A stretch of 64,000 nt of DNA from Glandiceps talaboti (taxonomy: Eukaryota; Hemichordata; Enteropneusta; Spengelidae): positions 13,872,503 to 13,936,502 of the forward strand of contig NC_135551.1 of NCBI RefSeq assembly GCF_964340395.1. The letters run 5' to 3'. A program made the translations under genes and the position numbers. The notes beneath the pieces are model-generated. The model ran no database searches, was not told the origin of the DNA, and worked only from the letters and a program-made list of their open reading frames with translations. Shown here in pieces: positions 52,522 to 64,000 of this stretch; the stretch's first letter is position 1, and every line of letters starts with the position of its first letter.

Positions 52522-55201
52522 GCATACATACATACATACATACATACATACATACATACATACATACATACATACATACAGAAGTACAGAAGTACATACA
52601 TACATACATACATACATACATACATACATACATACAGAAGTACAGAAGTACAGAAGTACAGAAATATATGCAATTTTATATATTCTCACTATAGTTTATT
52701 TTTTAACTGATATATATTCACAATGAGTATATACGTATAACAAGAGTGTAAAATAGTGCTAGCTCAAAAATATATCGTACTGATCTGTCTATTCTACTAT
52801 TTCTGTCGTTCCTCTTTCTGAATGCCAAATGTACAATAACAATAAATACACCCTTTACTATGTTTATTTTACATCAAATGTGTAAGGTTATTCTTATGTG
52901 TTACGTCATTTAGGTGTCGCATGGGACATCTATTGTATGAGAACAGCCCGAGGTGTATTAATCTATCTCAAATTCAACAGCAAATGATAAAGACTGTATT
53001 AAAAGACATAACTGACATCATTGAAGAACATGAAATCGGTTGCATGTATGTTGCCCATACACCCAACGAAGACAGCAAGGTGGGAATGCAATATCAATGC
53101 TATTTAGCTGCTTTTGTCAAGTTTTAGTTACAGGGGCAAAAAGATGCATAGATATTCTTTATTAGCAGACTGGTGATTTTGACTGTTGGTCTACGTTATT
53201 CGCTTTTACTCACCTTAGTGCTGAATCTGTGGTCCGTACCCAAGTATTTATTCATCCTAATTGTCAGATTGAAATAGTTATAAAACGGCAATTTTTGGCG
53301 TCGGTCCACACTGTCTCATGGGAGTCTCAGCAGAAATGCACATGCAAGTAGGTGTAAATGTCTAACCATGGTGTTTTCACTGAAGCCAATAAGCACGTAG
53401 GAGTCATGTGTAATCGTAAAATGACTGCAGTCGCACTCACCTTTAAAGTGGCACAAGTTGATCAAGAGTTTATTAACTTTTACGCAACTGAAAATGCGTA
53501 CACAAACCCTCGATTAAACTAATATCACAACAAGCCCATAAGCTCGAGCAGGGTAGATTCATTTATGACCGGCCGTCTCACGATGATATTGTAGAGAGCA
53601 CCCTCCGCGTGGAGAATGTGCATAGTATATAGAACGCGCATGCATAGTCATTGCGCCGCGCAATGCATCCTTGGGTAAAACCACCAAGAAAACACATGGC
53701 ATAGTATATATGACTCGCATGCGTACTAGTCATTGAGCCGCTACGTGCGAGCTATTATAGTATACAATAATTATTAATGTTGATGCATGCCTTCTAGGAC
53801 ATTACAATTGCTTTGTAGAATTTGTAGACATTTTTTATGCTTATTTTTATATGACTTTTTTGATACGTATATAAATTACATCATCGGATCGTATATATAT
53901 TATATCTTCCTACTACGTTTGCATTTAATCAAATTCAAGTAATGGTTAAGTATGTTTCAGGAAGTAGAATATGATGAGTGACTCTTAAATACATAGCATA
54001 AATTTCGACACAAAAGAGTTAAATCTGTCATCTGCCTCTTAATTAAGGCCACAGTGACTACAGAGAATAACAAAGTGTACTTACAATGTACTCATATATC
54101 GATACCAAATTCCAGTAAACTAGAACTACATTATATTTATTATTCGGTAAACTCGTACCACATGATGTCTTTGTTATGTTCTTCATTACAGGGTTTCATG
54201 AACTTGTTGCCGAGTAATTATTCAAAGATTATTACTATTGATGACGTCATCAATCTACGTCATCCCGGTATTGATTCCTACGGTGGTGATGATTACTTCA
54301 TGTCGTTGATAGAACAAGAAATTTGTTCAAGTAAGGTTTATTTTCATATGTTGCTGTCTTTTCATTTTTCATTTTGTCGTTGTGCGCTTGATCTTGATTG
54401 CGTCACCTATTTTGAAAAAAAAATAATGTTATAAGAATACATTATAATATTAATATAATATGAAATAATTTATGCCACACATCATAGTCATAACTGATAT
54501 AGTGTCTTTTGGTATTTCATACACAATTTGTAACTAATTACTAATAATTATTAATTACTAATTATACTTGTTGAAAAAAACATTATTATCGTATTATAAC
54601 GCTATTTAGATTAAAGGGAATTACAGATTGTCACATGATTTACGATTCTGATATGCCACCACGAGATTCGTTTGCTTCTCAATTTGGACGTTAGAGGCCA
54701 AGGACACTGAAGTCAATTTATCGTGAAACTCGGATATCCCAATATGGCTTGCAGCCGGTCACCAATATAGCGACACGTACACATACCAACATACAATGTA
54801 TGTTCCAATAAAGTAGACATTCTACCAGGTATATACCGTCCCCTAGGTTACCTTAAATTGGAAATGTGGATATCAGGAATGAGTATTTATTATTGATTTA
54901 AAGCTTTGACGCTTTGTACAATAAATCTTTCAACTAATGAGTTATATAATTACCCACATGACATCCGGGTATAAATCAGAAATCAAAAATAACTGTCCAT
55001 TTTCCATTGATAGCACCATTTTTAATATCATTTTTTTTTCATTTTTGGTTTTCAGGGACAAAGGTGTTTATCGGCAATGGAAGATCCAATTGGTCAACAT
55101 TTGTATTACGGGAACGACGAGCTTTCCATAAAGGACCAAACTACGACATGACAACCGATTTTCCAGATATTTTTGGCGTTATGAAAAGCTGTTATAAGTA
55201 G
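49801..55201 (+). CDS. Gene F: membrane-anchored POFUT1-like O-fucosyltransferase-family protein
   Basis: Complete: exon 1 49801-49983, exon 2 51584-52275, exon 3 52914-53079, exon 4 54192-54330, exon 5 55056-55201 (TAG); 441 residues. It has a short basic tail M-K-H-Y, an anchor at residues about 5-25 and a stem to about residue 83. G-G-P-N-F-Q starts at 97 (N100), H-W-R is at 284-286, I-T-I-D-D-V-I-N-L is in exon 4 and F-I-G-N-G-R-S-N-W-S at about 398-407. In POFUT1 the Arg of H-x-R is essential and the Asn of the N-terminal Gly-rich loop lines the active site; both are kept here, although the loop reads N-F-Q instead of N-Q. Closest to gene E. Intron 1 contains a 10-bp-type minisatellite, intron 2 CATA arrays and intron 3 a pair of direct repeats near 53.62 and 53.70 kb. 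Confidence 0.93.
50518..50826. repeat. Degenerate minisatellite, unit about CATGTAATGTG, in intron 1 of gene F
   Basis: About 25 imperfect units (CATGTAATGTGT, TTTGTAATGTG, CATGTAATATGC and similar) fill 300 bp without long pure runs. Confidence 0.9.
52458..52660. repeat. (CATA)n microsatellite with GAAGTACA blocks in intron 2 of gene F
   Basis: CATA arrays broken by a CA block (52506-52521) and two blocks of GAAGTACA (about 52580-52594 and 52636-52659). Confidence 0.95.
53618..53745. repeat. Imperfect direct repeat, about 45 bp, in intron 3 of gene F
   Basis: CATAGTATATAGAACGCGCATGC... followed by AGTCATTGCGCCGC recurs as CATAGTATATATGACTCGCATGC... with AGTCATTGAGCCGC about 79 bp later. 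GC-rich against the local background. Confidence 0.6.
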
Positions 55202-55612
55202 CAGAAAGATATTACAGCATATCTTTCAGTAACGACGTGAACTGAAGGATGTTTAGGCTTTGTGTTTCACAATAGAAGCCACATTTAATCAATACTCTAT
55301 TTACACATTGCAAGGTGTACTAATTTTTAACTTTCATTTATTATAATTATTAATCGTTAGTCCGTACCACATTTTTGTCTGTTTTATTGAACTGATCTAA
55401 CATGTAACTTGTACATTAAAAGTTTTTCGCAATAATGTTTATTGCCCTCTAGGGTGTGTTGGTAAATTCTTGATATCTCTGTACACGTGTTAATGCAAAG
55501 TGAATCAGAGCCAAGGAATGTTTTCCTTTATTTTAATTTTTCTTCTGCTGTGTTTTGCTATTAAAATTCTATTAGAGCTATTACCCAAACTTTGTATTCC
55601 TTTCAAGCATAC

Positions 55613-55700
55613 AAAATATGAGTGTCTTTGTCAGTACGAGTCGCAGACGAATAATGATAAAACCCTTTGAAGCTAAAATCACGAAATTATGCAAATTTAG
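55613..55700. repeat. Dispersed repeat, inverted match to 60896-60977
   Basis: TTTGTCAGTACGAGTCGCAG and the following 60 bp are the reverse complement, at roughly 85% by eye, of 60896-60977, which shares CGACTCGTAGTGACAAGGAC and TCAAAGGGTTTTAT. Confidence 0.75.
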
Positions 55701-55804
55701 GTTATATTATGTTATGTTATGTTATTTTATGTTATGTTATGTTATGTTATGTTATGTTACGTTACGTTACGTTATGTTATGTTATTATTAAGGTTATTTG
55801 ATAT

Positions 55805-55848
<44 letters not shown>
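55700..55848. repeat. (GTTAT)n array, then (TA)n-(GA)n
   Basis: GTTAT units with GTTAC variants to about 55787; TA then GA units at 55805-55848. Confidence 0.95.
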
Positions 55849-55850
<2 letters not shown>

Positions 55851-58188
55851 GATTAAGTATTAATCTATTGTATGGATGACGCCCTCTTGCGGTAGACTAA
55901 AGCATTAGTTTTTTTTCCCCAGAGAGGGTGGCAGCATTTGAGTAACCTTTGAGGCAATACAGCCTCTTCACATAACATCTGGACCCTGACGACAAGGTAA
56001 AGAATATTCTCTTCCAAAAAAAGTTATTATTGGGCAAGATATCGTCGTCTGTCGTCACGTCCTTACAACAGAATGTTTCGTTGCTATTGAAGGCGAGTAT
56101 ACAGCTGTGTTTTTATTCCCATGAGTGTTTCAAAATTTCGAAAAGGTCCAACAGCAGTAGGGGGGACACTCCATCCATGAACCCCCCCCCCCACTCCGTC
56201 GTTGTAGTAGTTTCCACCCAGTTTATTATTTTGCCACATGATTTTTATAGAATTGGCTATATCGCCAAAATAATTATATTCAAGAGGCGACCACTCAAAA
56301 TTCATGTTGTCAATACTATAGGAGAAGCCGATGGTTCATCCTACAATCTAGTATATGCTTACCATAATTACAACACGTGGTAGATGTATATATTAGTTAA
56401 CTTATACACATGATGCGATTAGAATGCCCTTCATCAATTCATTTTCTTCGTAATTCGTAAATAATGTTTTTTTTTGTTCATCATAAATGCAAAAATTACA
56501 ATTTTTATTTTCTTATTTTGTAATTGAACATTTATTTTGTATGTAAATTGTACGCGGTACCCCCCCCCCCTCCATCCCAGAATGATGGAACGATCATAAT
56601 CTTAACAAACTGTAACAAGCAAATAATAACAGCTATGAGATGAGACATGGCAATCATTTTATTGACTTAGTTCATCAGTTAGGGGTGGATCAGCAGTTGA
56701 ATGTTGGAGATTGAAGCATTTTGGTTCTCATCCTACAAAAATGAGTTTACTTTTAATATTTCTGTTTGTAACCTAAATGCAAATATTTCTAAATACTGTT
56801 CGCTATAAGAGTTAAAGCATGGCACTATACTACTGCAATATATTAATGGCTAATTAAAAAAGACGGTTATTGCATATTAATTTACAATAATTCAATCTAT
56901 GTACTACTTTGTTACTGAAATATTTCATACCTGAAACTCTTCTTTTCCCGTGTTTATGCTAATCAATGGTGTGCACTCATTGAACTCTATCTAGTGGCAA
57001 ATTAAAACGAATACACATAATGTAATATATACAACGATGTCATCTTTCAACGGCTATGTGCGTGTAACAACCATATATAACCACCTAGCGATAGTATCAT
57101 GAGTGTGTATCCACAGCGGGAAACGGTGAAGAGGAAGAGGTAAAGGTGTATAGATTCAACCTACCCCGTATCTGCATCAGTATAGTTACGGTGTAGGTCC
57201 TGGGTATGGAATAACCCACCGGGGAAGAGTGATTAGTCAGAATGGTTTTCGACAGTGACTGCCATTTTAAAGGCGTCACAAGATTTAGCGCACACAGTGA
57301 CAATGTGACACTTCTGTACGTCATGTAAAATGAACTTGCCGATACAACCAGAAACTATATACAACAATTGCACAATAAATGTAGCTTTCAACTTTCAAGG
57401 ATAACAAACATAGCTCTACGTTTGCCTACGTGTGTTTTGAAAAGTGGCTGCTTTTACGAGTTATGTATACCCGTTCATGAATGTTTGGTAATTTTCATTG
57501 TGTTCTCTGACTTGAAGTCAAAAAGCATTTAGTACATACAGTGACATTCTGTTACGTAACATCTAGTGCAACTGCACTGGGTTATCTGACGATCAGATCT
57601 GCGCTCATGGTAGGTGGAAGTCTGACGCTTTTAAGTCCTACATTAGAAACTCTACAGCTTGGTTCCCAAAAAATGTAATTGTAATTGTAACACTCTTTTC
57701 CTAGTCTGGGGTAGTTGGTCAGCGATGAGGGTCAGGTCAGTTCATGGGCTGCTGACATTGTGGCTTTCCAGGCTACCCAGCATTTTCCTGTGTCTTTTCC
57801 GTCAGGGCTTGATGTCATTTTTAACGTAGTTGGTTATGTACTTGTTCAAGGGGTTAGATGTTGTAATGTTGTATTTGTCTGTTAATAATAAGACATTTTA
57901 AGACGTTTTCCTGTTAGCTCTAATATAACTGAATTGGCTTAATTGACAACTTGCTTGCGGTTTATGTCACAAGGTACAAATTTCCTTTGCGTAACGCTTC
58001 TGGTGGGGCTGCCACAGTCATGTGACTGGTAGGGTTGCGCCCCACCTTCACCTTGTTTGGGTTTGTAAAGGCTAATAAGGCTTTCCTCACTCCAAGGTAA
58101 AATATCCTAACCAATATAAAGTCAGAAGTATCTTGAACTTTGTCACTCTGATACATATGTCTAAGTTGTACAACTTACTGTGTTTCAG

Positions 58189-58262
58189 TGACCTTTGACC
58201 TGGAACACAGTAAAATACTATCTGTTTCAACATGATATTTGGCCAACTGTAACCTTTGACCT
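58189..58262 (-). promoter_or_regulatory. Two DR1-type nuclear-receptor motifs 61 bp apart
   Basis: The minus strand of 58189-58201 is a perfect AGGTCA-A-AGGTCA; 58250-58262 is the same with one change (AGGTTA). The surrounding 60 bp is also weakly similar, so this may be a duplicated unit of a repeat and not a gene control element. Confidence 0.35.
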
Positions 58263-59239
58263 TATCAGAATATTGTAAAGTGGGTCGGCTGATAGAGATT
58301 ATCCTACCAAATAAAGAGATTTTTCTGGATGAGGAAAGTCTTTGCTGTTGTATTTTTCTGTGATATTGTTGGACATTAAAACTGCCATGATGACATGGCC
58401 AATTGTTGCCACATAGTGTGATCTCATGTGTATTTGTAAAGACTTCTTGGTGGTACTTGCTGTTCAGGATGTGAGAGTCGGCCATACATTTTGAATCCGC
58501 ATTTATCACAGTCGTCATAAATGACTATCTTACTTATATGTTTAAATTTTAAAGAAATGAATAAATAGCCATTTATCATTAATATGGTCACTTTAGCTAA
58601 ATATATTCAGTGAATGGTAATAAATGACTGACCACCATAAATGCCCTGAGAGCTAATCTGTCACACTAGTGGTGACGAATTGGGGTTATGGGAGACAGGT
58701 GGCCCTCTCTCACACAACAGGAGAATTAATGCACTTAGTAAAATGCACTTGCTACTACTGGAACGTTTTTTGAAGAAGCTTTGCTCGGTATATATGTCTA
58801 ACTCGTAAAACCATACATCCTGAACACTCTTTAATTACGCCCTTGTAACATATTTTGTATAGCTGTACACATAGCACGATAAAATAAATCCAATGAAATT
58901 AATGTCTGGGCACGCATCCAGAAATCAGCAGCTCCATCACAATCACGATTTTAACCTGTTATGGTGTCGACTGCTAATATATACACAGCGTCTATGTATT
59001 GGTACTTTGAAACGAAATTATCAATTTATCGTTATGTCTGATCGAACGAACAATGCTCCAGTTACAGTAGGTGCATCTCAGCATTTGTATGCATTGTCAT
59101 TGCTGTACCCAGGACAGGCATTTCAGACATCAACCCAAACTGGAAAATACTTTTTTAAAAAAACTATATCAAAATCTTCGTTATAGTTTCAGAAGTGCAG
59201 AAAGCCATGATGACAGAAGTTACAGAATTGTTATCTCCC

Positions 59240-60450
59240 ATAAGAAGGAGTTAATGAAATGGCTCTGTTAGTGTGCGAGTGTGTGGGTCTCTCTGTCTGT
59301 GTCGTAATCTTCAGTAGAACGACTGAGTTATTTCAAGTGAAACTTGGTACACATCGCATGATCATGAGAAGAAGAAACACTGAGTTGGCTTTGATAAATA
59401 CCTTAAGAATATTAATGATGTATTTGCATAATTAACAACTTTAGATATTAGGAAGGTATGTGTCATATAAAAATTGATGGAGGTTTGAATAACAGTGATA
59501 AATGATAAGTTCGGTAAGTAGGTAATATCTTATATCACCTGGTGTATATGTTTTTATAATATACCTAGTGATAATGCTGTGCCACCATTCGCTAGAAACA
59601 GTCACGTGATAGGAAAATAGAATGACTATTTCCCTAGGGAAATAGTTCCATCAACTTTTACATGGTCACGTGACCACCGCGCGTTCACAGCAGGTCAAAA
59701 TGGCAGCTTCTGATGTCGTCTGCCACCGCAAGTTCACAGCATGAGGTATATTATAAAACACATATTGCCTGGCCTATATTCGGGCTATAGCACCCGTTCA
59801 TTATCCCCTCGTGACTGTGAGTTACCAGAATCACATGCTATTTCCCTCGGCCTTTGGCCTCGGGAAATAGCATGTGATTCTGGTAACTCACAGTCCCTCG
59901 GGTGTAATAAACGGGTGCTATAGCCCTCATGGCCAGGCAATATGTGTTCAATATAGATGATTACAAAGTATGTGTGTTCTATACAGTTGTTGATGTATTT
60001 CTCAATTTGACTGAGTAATTTGCATTATTAAAGACTTTGGTAATTTGTCAGTATCTTCAAAATACGGCTTCAAATCTTATAATTTGGTGTATACCTTGAT
60101 GATATATGTACAATATTCTATCAAGTTTCTTTCTATAGCTTTTGATTGTAACGAGTAATTTGCATAACTTATGATATTCGGTAAATTAAGCATTATGTTT
60201 TTGGAATGCGAGCTTCAAATATCTTATGATATCGTACATTCGATGATGATGTAACAAAGTACACGTGTCCTTCAAAGTTTGTTGAGGCAGAATTTCGCAT
60301 TCTGGTTATGTGTATTGGAACTAATCAAAGGCCTAATTACTTCCTTAAATTCAGTTTACACCCGGTTAATATGCATGCTCTGTCCCTTATGCTGTAAGGA
60401 GACCCGGGCGAACTGTGTTAGGTATGTGTGTTTGTGTGTGTGTCGTAAGT
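59240..60450 (-). mobile_element. Pearl-like element, interrupted copy
   Basis: The left end (TTATCTCCCATAAGAAGGAG, then CTGTCTGTGTCGTAATC) matches the end of the 42.75 kb copy. Core units with TAATTTGCAT recur at about 60016 and 60166 (150 bp period), and earlier units lie at 59.4-59.56 kb. A foldback splits the array at about 59.56-59.96 kb. The right end has a GTGTGT tract near 60424. Confidence 0.55.
59758..59949. repeat. Long foldback (arms about 90 bp) nested in the pearl-like element
   Basis: CACATATTGCCTGGCC (59760-59775) pairs with GGCCAGGCAATATGTG (59931-59946). Inward, GCTATAGCACCCGTT, CTGTGAGTTACCAGAATCAC and CATGCTATTTCCC all have exact complements in the right arm. The loop is only about 10-15 nt. 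The nearby palindrome ACTATTTCCCTAGGGAAATAGT (about 59627-59648) shares TATTTCCC and may belong to the same insertion. Confidence 0.85.
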
Positions 60451-60570
60451 TTATGAAATAATAAATGCTTCAATGTGCTCAAGTCGAATATTTGCATGCG
60501 TTGTGTGCGACAGGTATCAGCCACCACACCAGAGCCTATTTTTTTTTCCAACAATTAACATGTTACCATG

Positions 60571-60888
60571 GCAACGGTCATGCTTTCAGCAAGATCCCCT
60601 TTCATCAAACTATATAATTCAGCAACGGAAGGCTATACAGTCACCCAATTTGTGCTGAACAATCCTAACCTGAAAATAATTTTTTGTTTAGGTTTCTATA
60701 TATCAAATACTTTTTTGGTAGACGCCAAAGAATATATAATGACAGACATGGACACTAATGAACTTTGTGTAGCATGGTGTAGGAAGACTCCATTTAATAT
60801 CGATTGGAAATGTAAATCCTATATTATCAGAGTAACAGGCTGTAGTAAACGGAGTTTGAACAATGGATATGAAATTAAATCTGACTAA
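60571..60888 (+). CDS. Unassigned 105-codon open frame
   Basis: The ATG is at 60568-60570 or the next Met in frame. The protein has a hydrophobic segment (about residues 36-50) and C-V-A-W-C...W-K-C...G-C. No family recognised. It ends against the dispersed repeat at 60896, so a transposon origin is possible. Confidence 0.15.
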   Translation, partial: ATVMLSARSPFIKLYNSATEGYTVTQFVLNNPNLKIIFCLGFYISNTFLVDAKEYIMTDMDTNELCVAWCRKTPFNIDWKCKSYIIRVTGCSKRSLNNGYEIKSD

Positions 60889-60895
60889 GGCAAAC

Positions 60896-60977
60896 GAATT
60901 TGCATCATTTCGATATTTTAGCGTCAAAGGGTTTTATTATTATTCGCATGCGACTCGTAGTGACAAGGACACTTATA
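60896..60977. repeat. Dispersed repeat, inverted match to 55613-55700
   Basis: See the partner for matching blocks; the two lie 5.2 kb apart in opposite orientation. Confidence 0.75.
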
Positions 60978-61580
60978 GTTTCCATGGCTGAAAGAGGAGT
61001 AAATAAGTAATATCTCCTGTCACTCTACTACAGTGTATGTATGACATTTGTCTGATTATGTCTTTCCAGTCCAAAATATTTGCGTATCATCAGCTTATCG
61101 GCAACACGCCAATTCATGATACGCAAAGCATGTAACAGGTCTCGTATTTTATACGTATTTAATTTGATAGGAACACATATTTATCCATCACAGGGGTGGG
61201 TGTGTGAGAGCGAATGATCCAGAAAAACTGATAATTGGGTAGCCCCTTCTTTTGCTTTGCTCTTTAAAGGAAGGAAACCTATTTTTGGCTATGATCCGTT
61301 TACAACCATGTGCATCTTTTGTTAATATTACCACCTGAGTGCAACTTGGTACACGTAATCTATATTTAGACAACGTAATCTATATTTAGACACTCTTCTT
61401 TGGATAGAACGGTAGAACTAGTACTGTTGTATTCAGAAGTTTCCGTGGATTACCCCCCCCCCCCGCACCAGTATGAGGTTTTCCTGATGCAAACCTCATA
61501 TACGGCACATATATATCATTCGTTTGATTCCCTGGGACAGTGACAAACATTTCGAGCTCTCGCACCTCTATCGCTGGGAA

Positions 61581-62993
61581 ATGTTGAAGAAGATATTTTT
61601 CGGTCTTTGTAGTGCGGCTATTGTTGGACTCATCCTTTTCTATGAATACTTGATGTTGGATGTTGAAAAACACAGTAGAGGCATGTCTGTGTCTGGTGTT
61701 GCATCACGGATTGAAAATATCGGTAATGCCATACAGGAAATGGTAGGAAAAGATATCATTGCATACATGTATAAGCTACGATATTTAAAAAATAACCAAA
61801 TATTTTGTTTTCGTGATACAATGTACATTTTAGAAGATTTAAGTCCCACCAAAAACAGCGTCGAAACAACACACTTCTATAAGCGTTTACGCCAATTGCC
61901 AACTGTCTAGTATTTATAAATTTTCTCATTTGACTGCTATAATTCACCTAAAGTGGAATTTTCCACCTTTTTTATGGACCATAATGTAATTACGATCACT
62001 ACTTCACGGGCAAACAAAAAAGCTACATCCGTTGCCCTCGCTATGTATTTTACATCTCTAACTTTGATTCCAACGTTCCTTCTGTTTTTTCATTTGTCAT
62101 ATTGTGTTTGTGTGTATATTCTAGGATGCCTTCACACAACATGCTGAAAGAACTTTTGAAACGACGACCTCTGCTGTAACGACTTCTATTGGTGAAGAAC
62201 CAGTAGCTGACAAAGGGCATTCGGGTAACATTTTCGTATCTGTACGAGACGACAATAATATCACCACCAAACTGGCCTCTTCTACTGAAACAGCGTCGAC
62301 TGCGACTAAGGATATTATTCGGTATGACCAGAAGCATATTTTATCGCAAGACATACGTCGCAAAATGGCCAACCGATATCTTTTTCCGATCGTTACCAAA
62401 AATGGAGGGCCAAATTTTCAATATCGACAATTCGTATATTCCATCTACATGGCTTTGAACACCTACAGAACGATAGTACTAACAGACTTTAACCACCATC
62501 TTAGAAATCTCAAGCTCATATATGGAATTGCGTTTAATGAGACTTTTGACATCGATATTTTCGGAGAATTTATACCGGCTATTTCAATCGAAGAATTCAG
62601 AGAAAAGTGCGGCTCCAGTGTTAAAAACGTACTTGCTTTACCTACATTTAAACATAAACCGCTTTCATATGTGTTAAGTGTCTTTGATCTAGAGAGAGAA
62701 TGGTTACATTCAAGAACTGGCATAACAATACCTGATAGTCGGTCAATCCCACGAACCAATGCAGGTATCCAAAATATGTTTAAGAAGTTAGAGGACGAAA
62801 TGTGTGTTGTTATGATTAGTCCGGAGTCTTTCCGTGATACTGTGCATCCACCCAATGAGGACATTACCCAGTCCCTGTTCGCACACTTGATTAGAACCCC
62901 GTTTTTGCGGAAAACGGTATCGGAGTTAATGCCTCAACTTTGTAACGGGGGACCAGTTTTGACTTTCCATTGGAGAAACAAGACCGGAGAATT
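61581..62993 (+). CDS. Gene G: membrane-anchored POFUT1-like O-fucosyltransferase-family protein, 3' partial (exons 1-2)
   Basis: Exon 1 61581-61742 (54 codons, anchor at residues about 5-26) and exon 2 62125-62993 (289 codons plus 2 nt, donor GTAAGT). The ATG at 61581 aligns with the other starts (M-L-K-K-I-F-F-G against M-G-Y-L-K-T-I-F-L-G in B). The stem, residues about 55-130, is rich in Thr and Ser, as in B. G-G-P-N-F-Q-Y-R-Q-F starts at 148 (N151) and H-W-R is at 336-338. Exons 3-5 must lie beyond 64000: the last kilobase shows no exon 3-like sequence. The phase (0, then 2) agrees with the family. Confidence 0.85.
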
Positions 62994-64000
62994 GTAAGTG
63001 ATACCACAACAATTTCAACTTGTGACAAGAAATGCTTAAGACATTCAATACATGTACAACTATTTCTGCCTATCATCCTGTGGAACGACCACGTCCAGGT
63101 TGATTTTTTGTTAAGTCAACTCTCCTTGTCACAAAATAGAGATCGTGCTGCTATAATGTCAAACAAATTGAATGGTAATGATGACATCATCACCTCTTTA
63201 AAGGAAAAGTCCCGACAAGACAAAGTCAGAGAATGTCAAGTCTTTGGGAATATGATATTGGTGATGTCATCACAAGAGGTTTTCCCACAAAACTCTGCAG
63301 GATATAACCCAAATGGCTGAATACATGCAATGTGCAGGGTGGCCTCTTTACAAAGTTTCCAAGTCATAAGACACGGGATCTTGCTTTATATCCGCTTCAA
63401 ATGATACATACGTTGATAACAATAGTCAATACAATTGAACTAATGGAAGGAATAAGCCTTCAATAATAAATAGAGTTTTCCTTTCAGGAAACAATCAAAT
63501 TGTACGTAATCTGATGTCCCCTGTCATTTATACATAAGCAATCTTGCATATGTTAGTGGAGTTTATTCATAGCCATGTAAAGTATATGTACGTATTAAAC
63601 GAAAATTCTAACTTGCTTTACTGGTGTCTACTTAGATAAGATGTTGGGGGATAAAATACCACCTCAATAGCTTACATAATTATGAAATATTGTAAAAGAA
63701 GCAGTTCTACACTTGGCAGGCGTTCAGCCATTTTGGGCACAAGGGCTTATGGGAAATCCTCCTGGCTTGGTACAGTGATGATATGGTCACATTTACCCCA
63801 GCCTGTTTGCTTTCAAATGACACTCTTTTCATTTGCCAAGCCATAGAATGCGGCAAATGTGATGTCTTGACCAGATTTTGACTGGACTTTTCTTTAACCC
63901 ATACTTTTACCATAGGTTCATATATTAATATAAAACTGTTGGGCTTTGAATCTGACAAAAACATAATAAAAGTTGAAATCATTTGTCTACATCCATCACA
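62994..64000 (+). other. Intron 2 of gene G, left part
   Basis: I saw no family exon, no microsatellite and no recognisable element here. Confidence 0.6.

Larger units (their letters stand above)
55202..61580. other. Spacer between genes F and G
   Basis: 6.4 kb with GTTAT and TA/GA arrays, an 85-bp sequence found again inverted at 60.9 kb, C runs near 56181 and 56562, a DR1 pair near 58.2 kb, a pearl-like element interrupted by a foldback (59.24-60.45 kb) and a 106-codon frame at 60571-60888. No family exon was found before exon 1 of G. Confidence 0.65.

Noticed and set aside
58087-58518. 143-codon minus-strand frame as a gene
   Set aside because: No domain seen; it overlaps the DR1-containing repeated sequence and lacks coding character.
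61524-61580. Upstream extension of gene G exon 1
   Set aside because: The frame upstream begins at a non-ATG codon; the ATG at 61581 aligns with the starts of the paralogues and leaves a short tail before the anchor.

Overview
The window is nuclear DNA from an animal, most likely an aquatic invertebrate. The genes are split into small exons with GT-AG introns, the sequence is AT-rich, and introns and spacers are crowded with microsatellites, foldback elements and decayed transposons. One repeat family (tandem core units of about 146 bp, a TCTG-type microsatellite and a small hairpin end) has the layout described for bivalve and echinoderm 'pearl' elements (Helentron-like non-autonomous elements). 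I cannot name the species.

The dominant content is a cluster of seven related glycosyltransferase-like genes, called A to G here. Each has the same five-exon plan where it is visible. Exon 1 encodes a short cytosolic tail and one membrane anchor. Exon 2 (0.7-0.9 kb) encodes the stem and the first catalytic half with G-G-P-N-F-Q and H-W-R-N-K-T-G-E. Exon 3 (about 165 nt) is Cys-containing, exon 4 (139-142 nt) has I-T-x-x-D-V, and exon 5 has F-I-G-N-x-x-S-N-W-S-x-F plus E-R. Intron phases are identical (0, 2, 0, 1). The two ends of the catalytic region resemble protein O-fucosyltransferase 1 (GDP-fucose O-fucosyltransferase family, PF10250). Unlike POFUT1, these proteins look like type II membrane proteins and lack a KDEL-like tail, which suggests the Golgi.

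Layout: A (+, exons 2-5, cut by the left edge, 1-2240); B (-, 6845-13557); C (-, 18464-25262); D (-, 29586-36375); E (-, 40534-46453); F (+, 49801-55201); G (+, exons 1-2 only, from 61581, cut by the right edge). A and B are tail to tail; E and F are head to head and are the closest pair by eye. B to F appear intact (506, 437, 432, 441 and 441 residues). Duplicated upstream blocks and a truncated anchor exon at about 39.4 kb show that the cluster has also lost copies.

Other content: a tRNA-derived SINE (about 15.86-16.14 kb), a Penelope-like reverse transcriptase scrap (33.4 kb), a THAP-domain scrap (21.9 kb), a decayed element ORF with a CCCH finger (30.4-31.5 kb), two inverted copies of a foldback element (25.4 and 26.6 kb), foldbacks at 19.2, 35.7, 47.0 and 59.8 kb, three copies of the pearl-like element, and perfect DR1 nuclear-receptor half-site pairs at 40.46 and 58.19 kb. 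No rRNA gene, functional tRNA gene or CRISPR array was seen.
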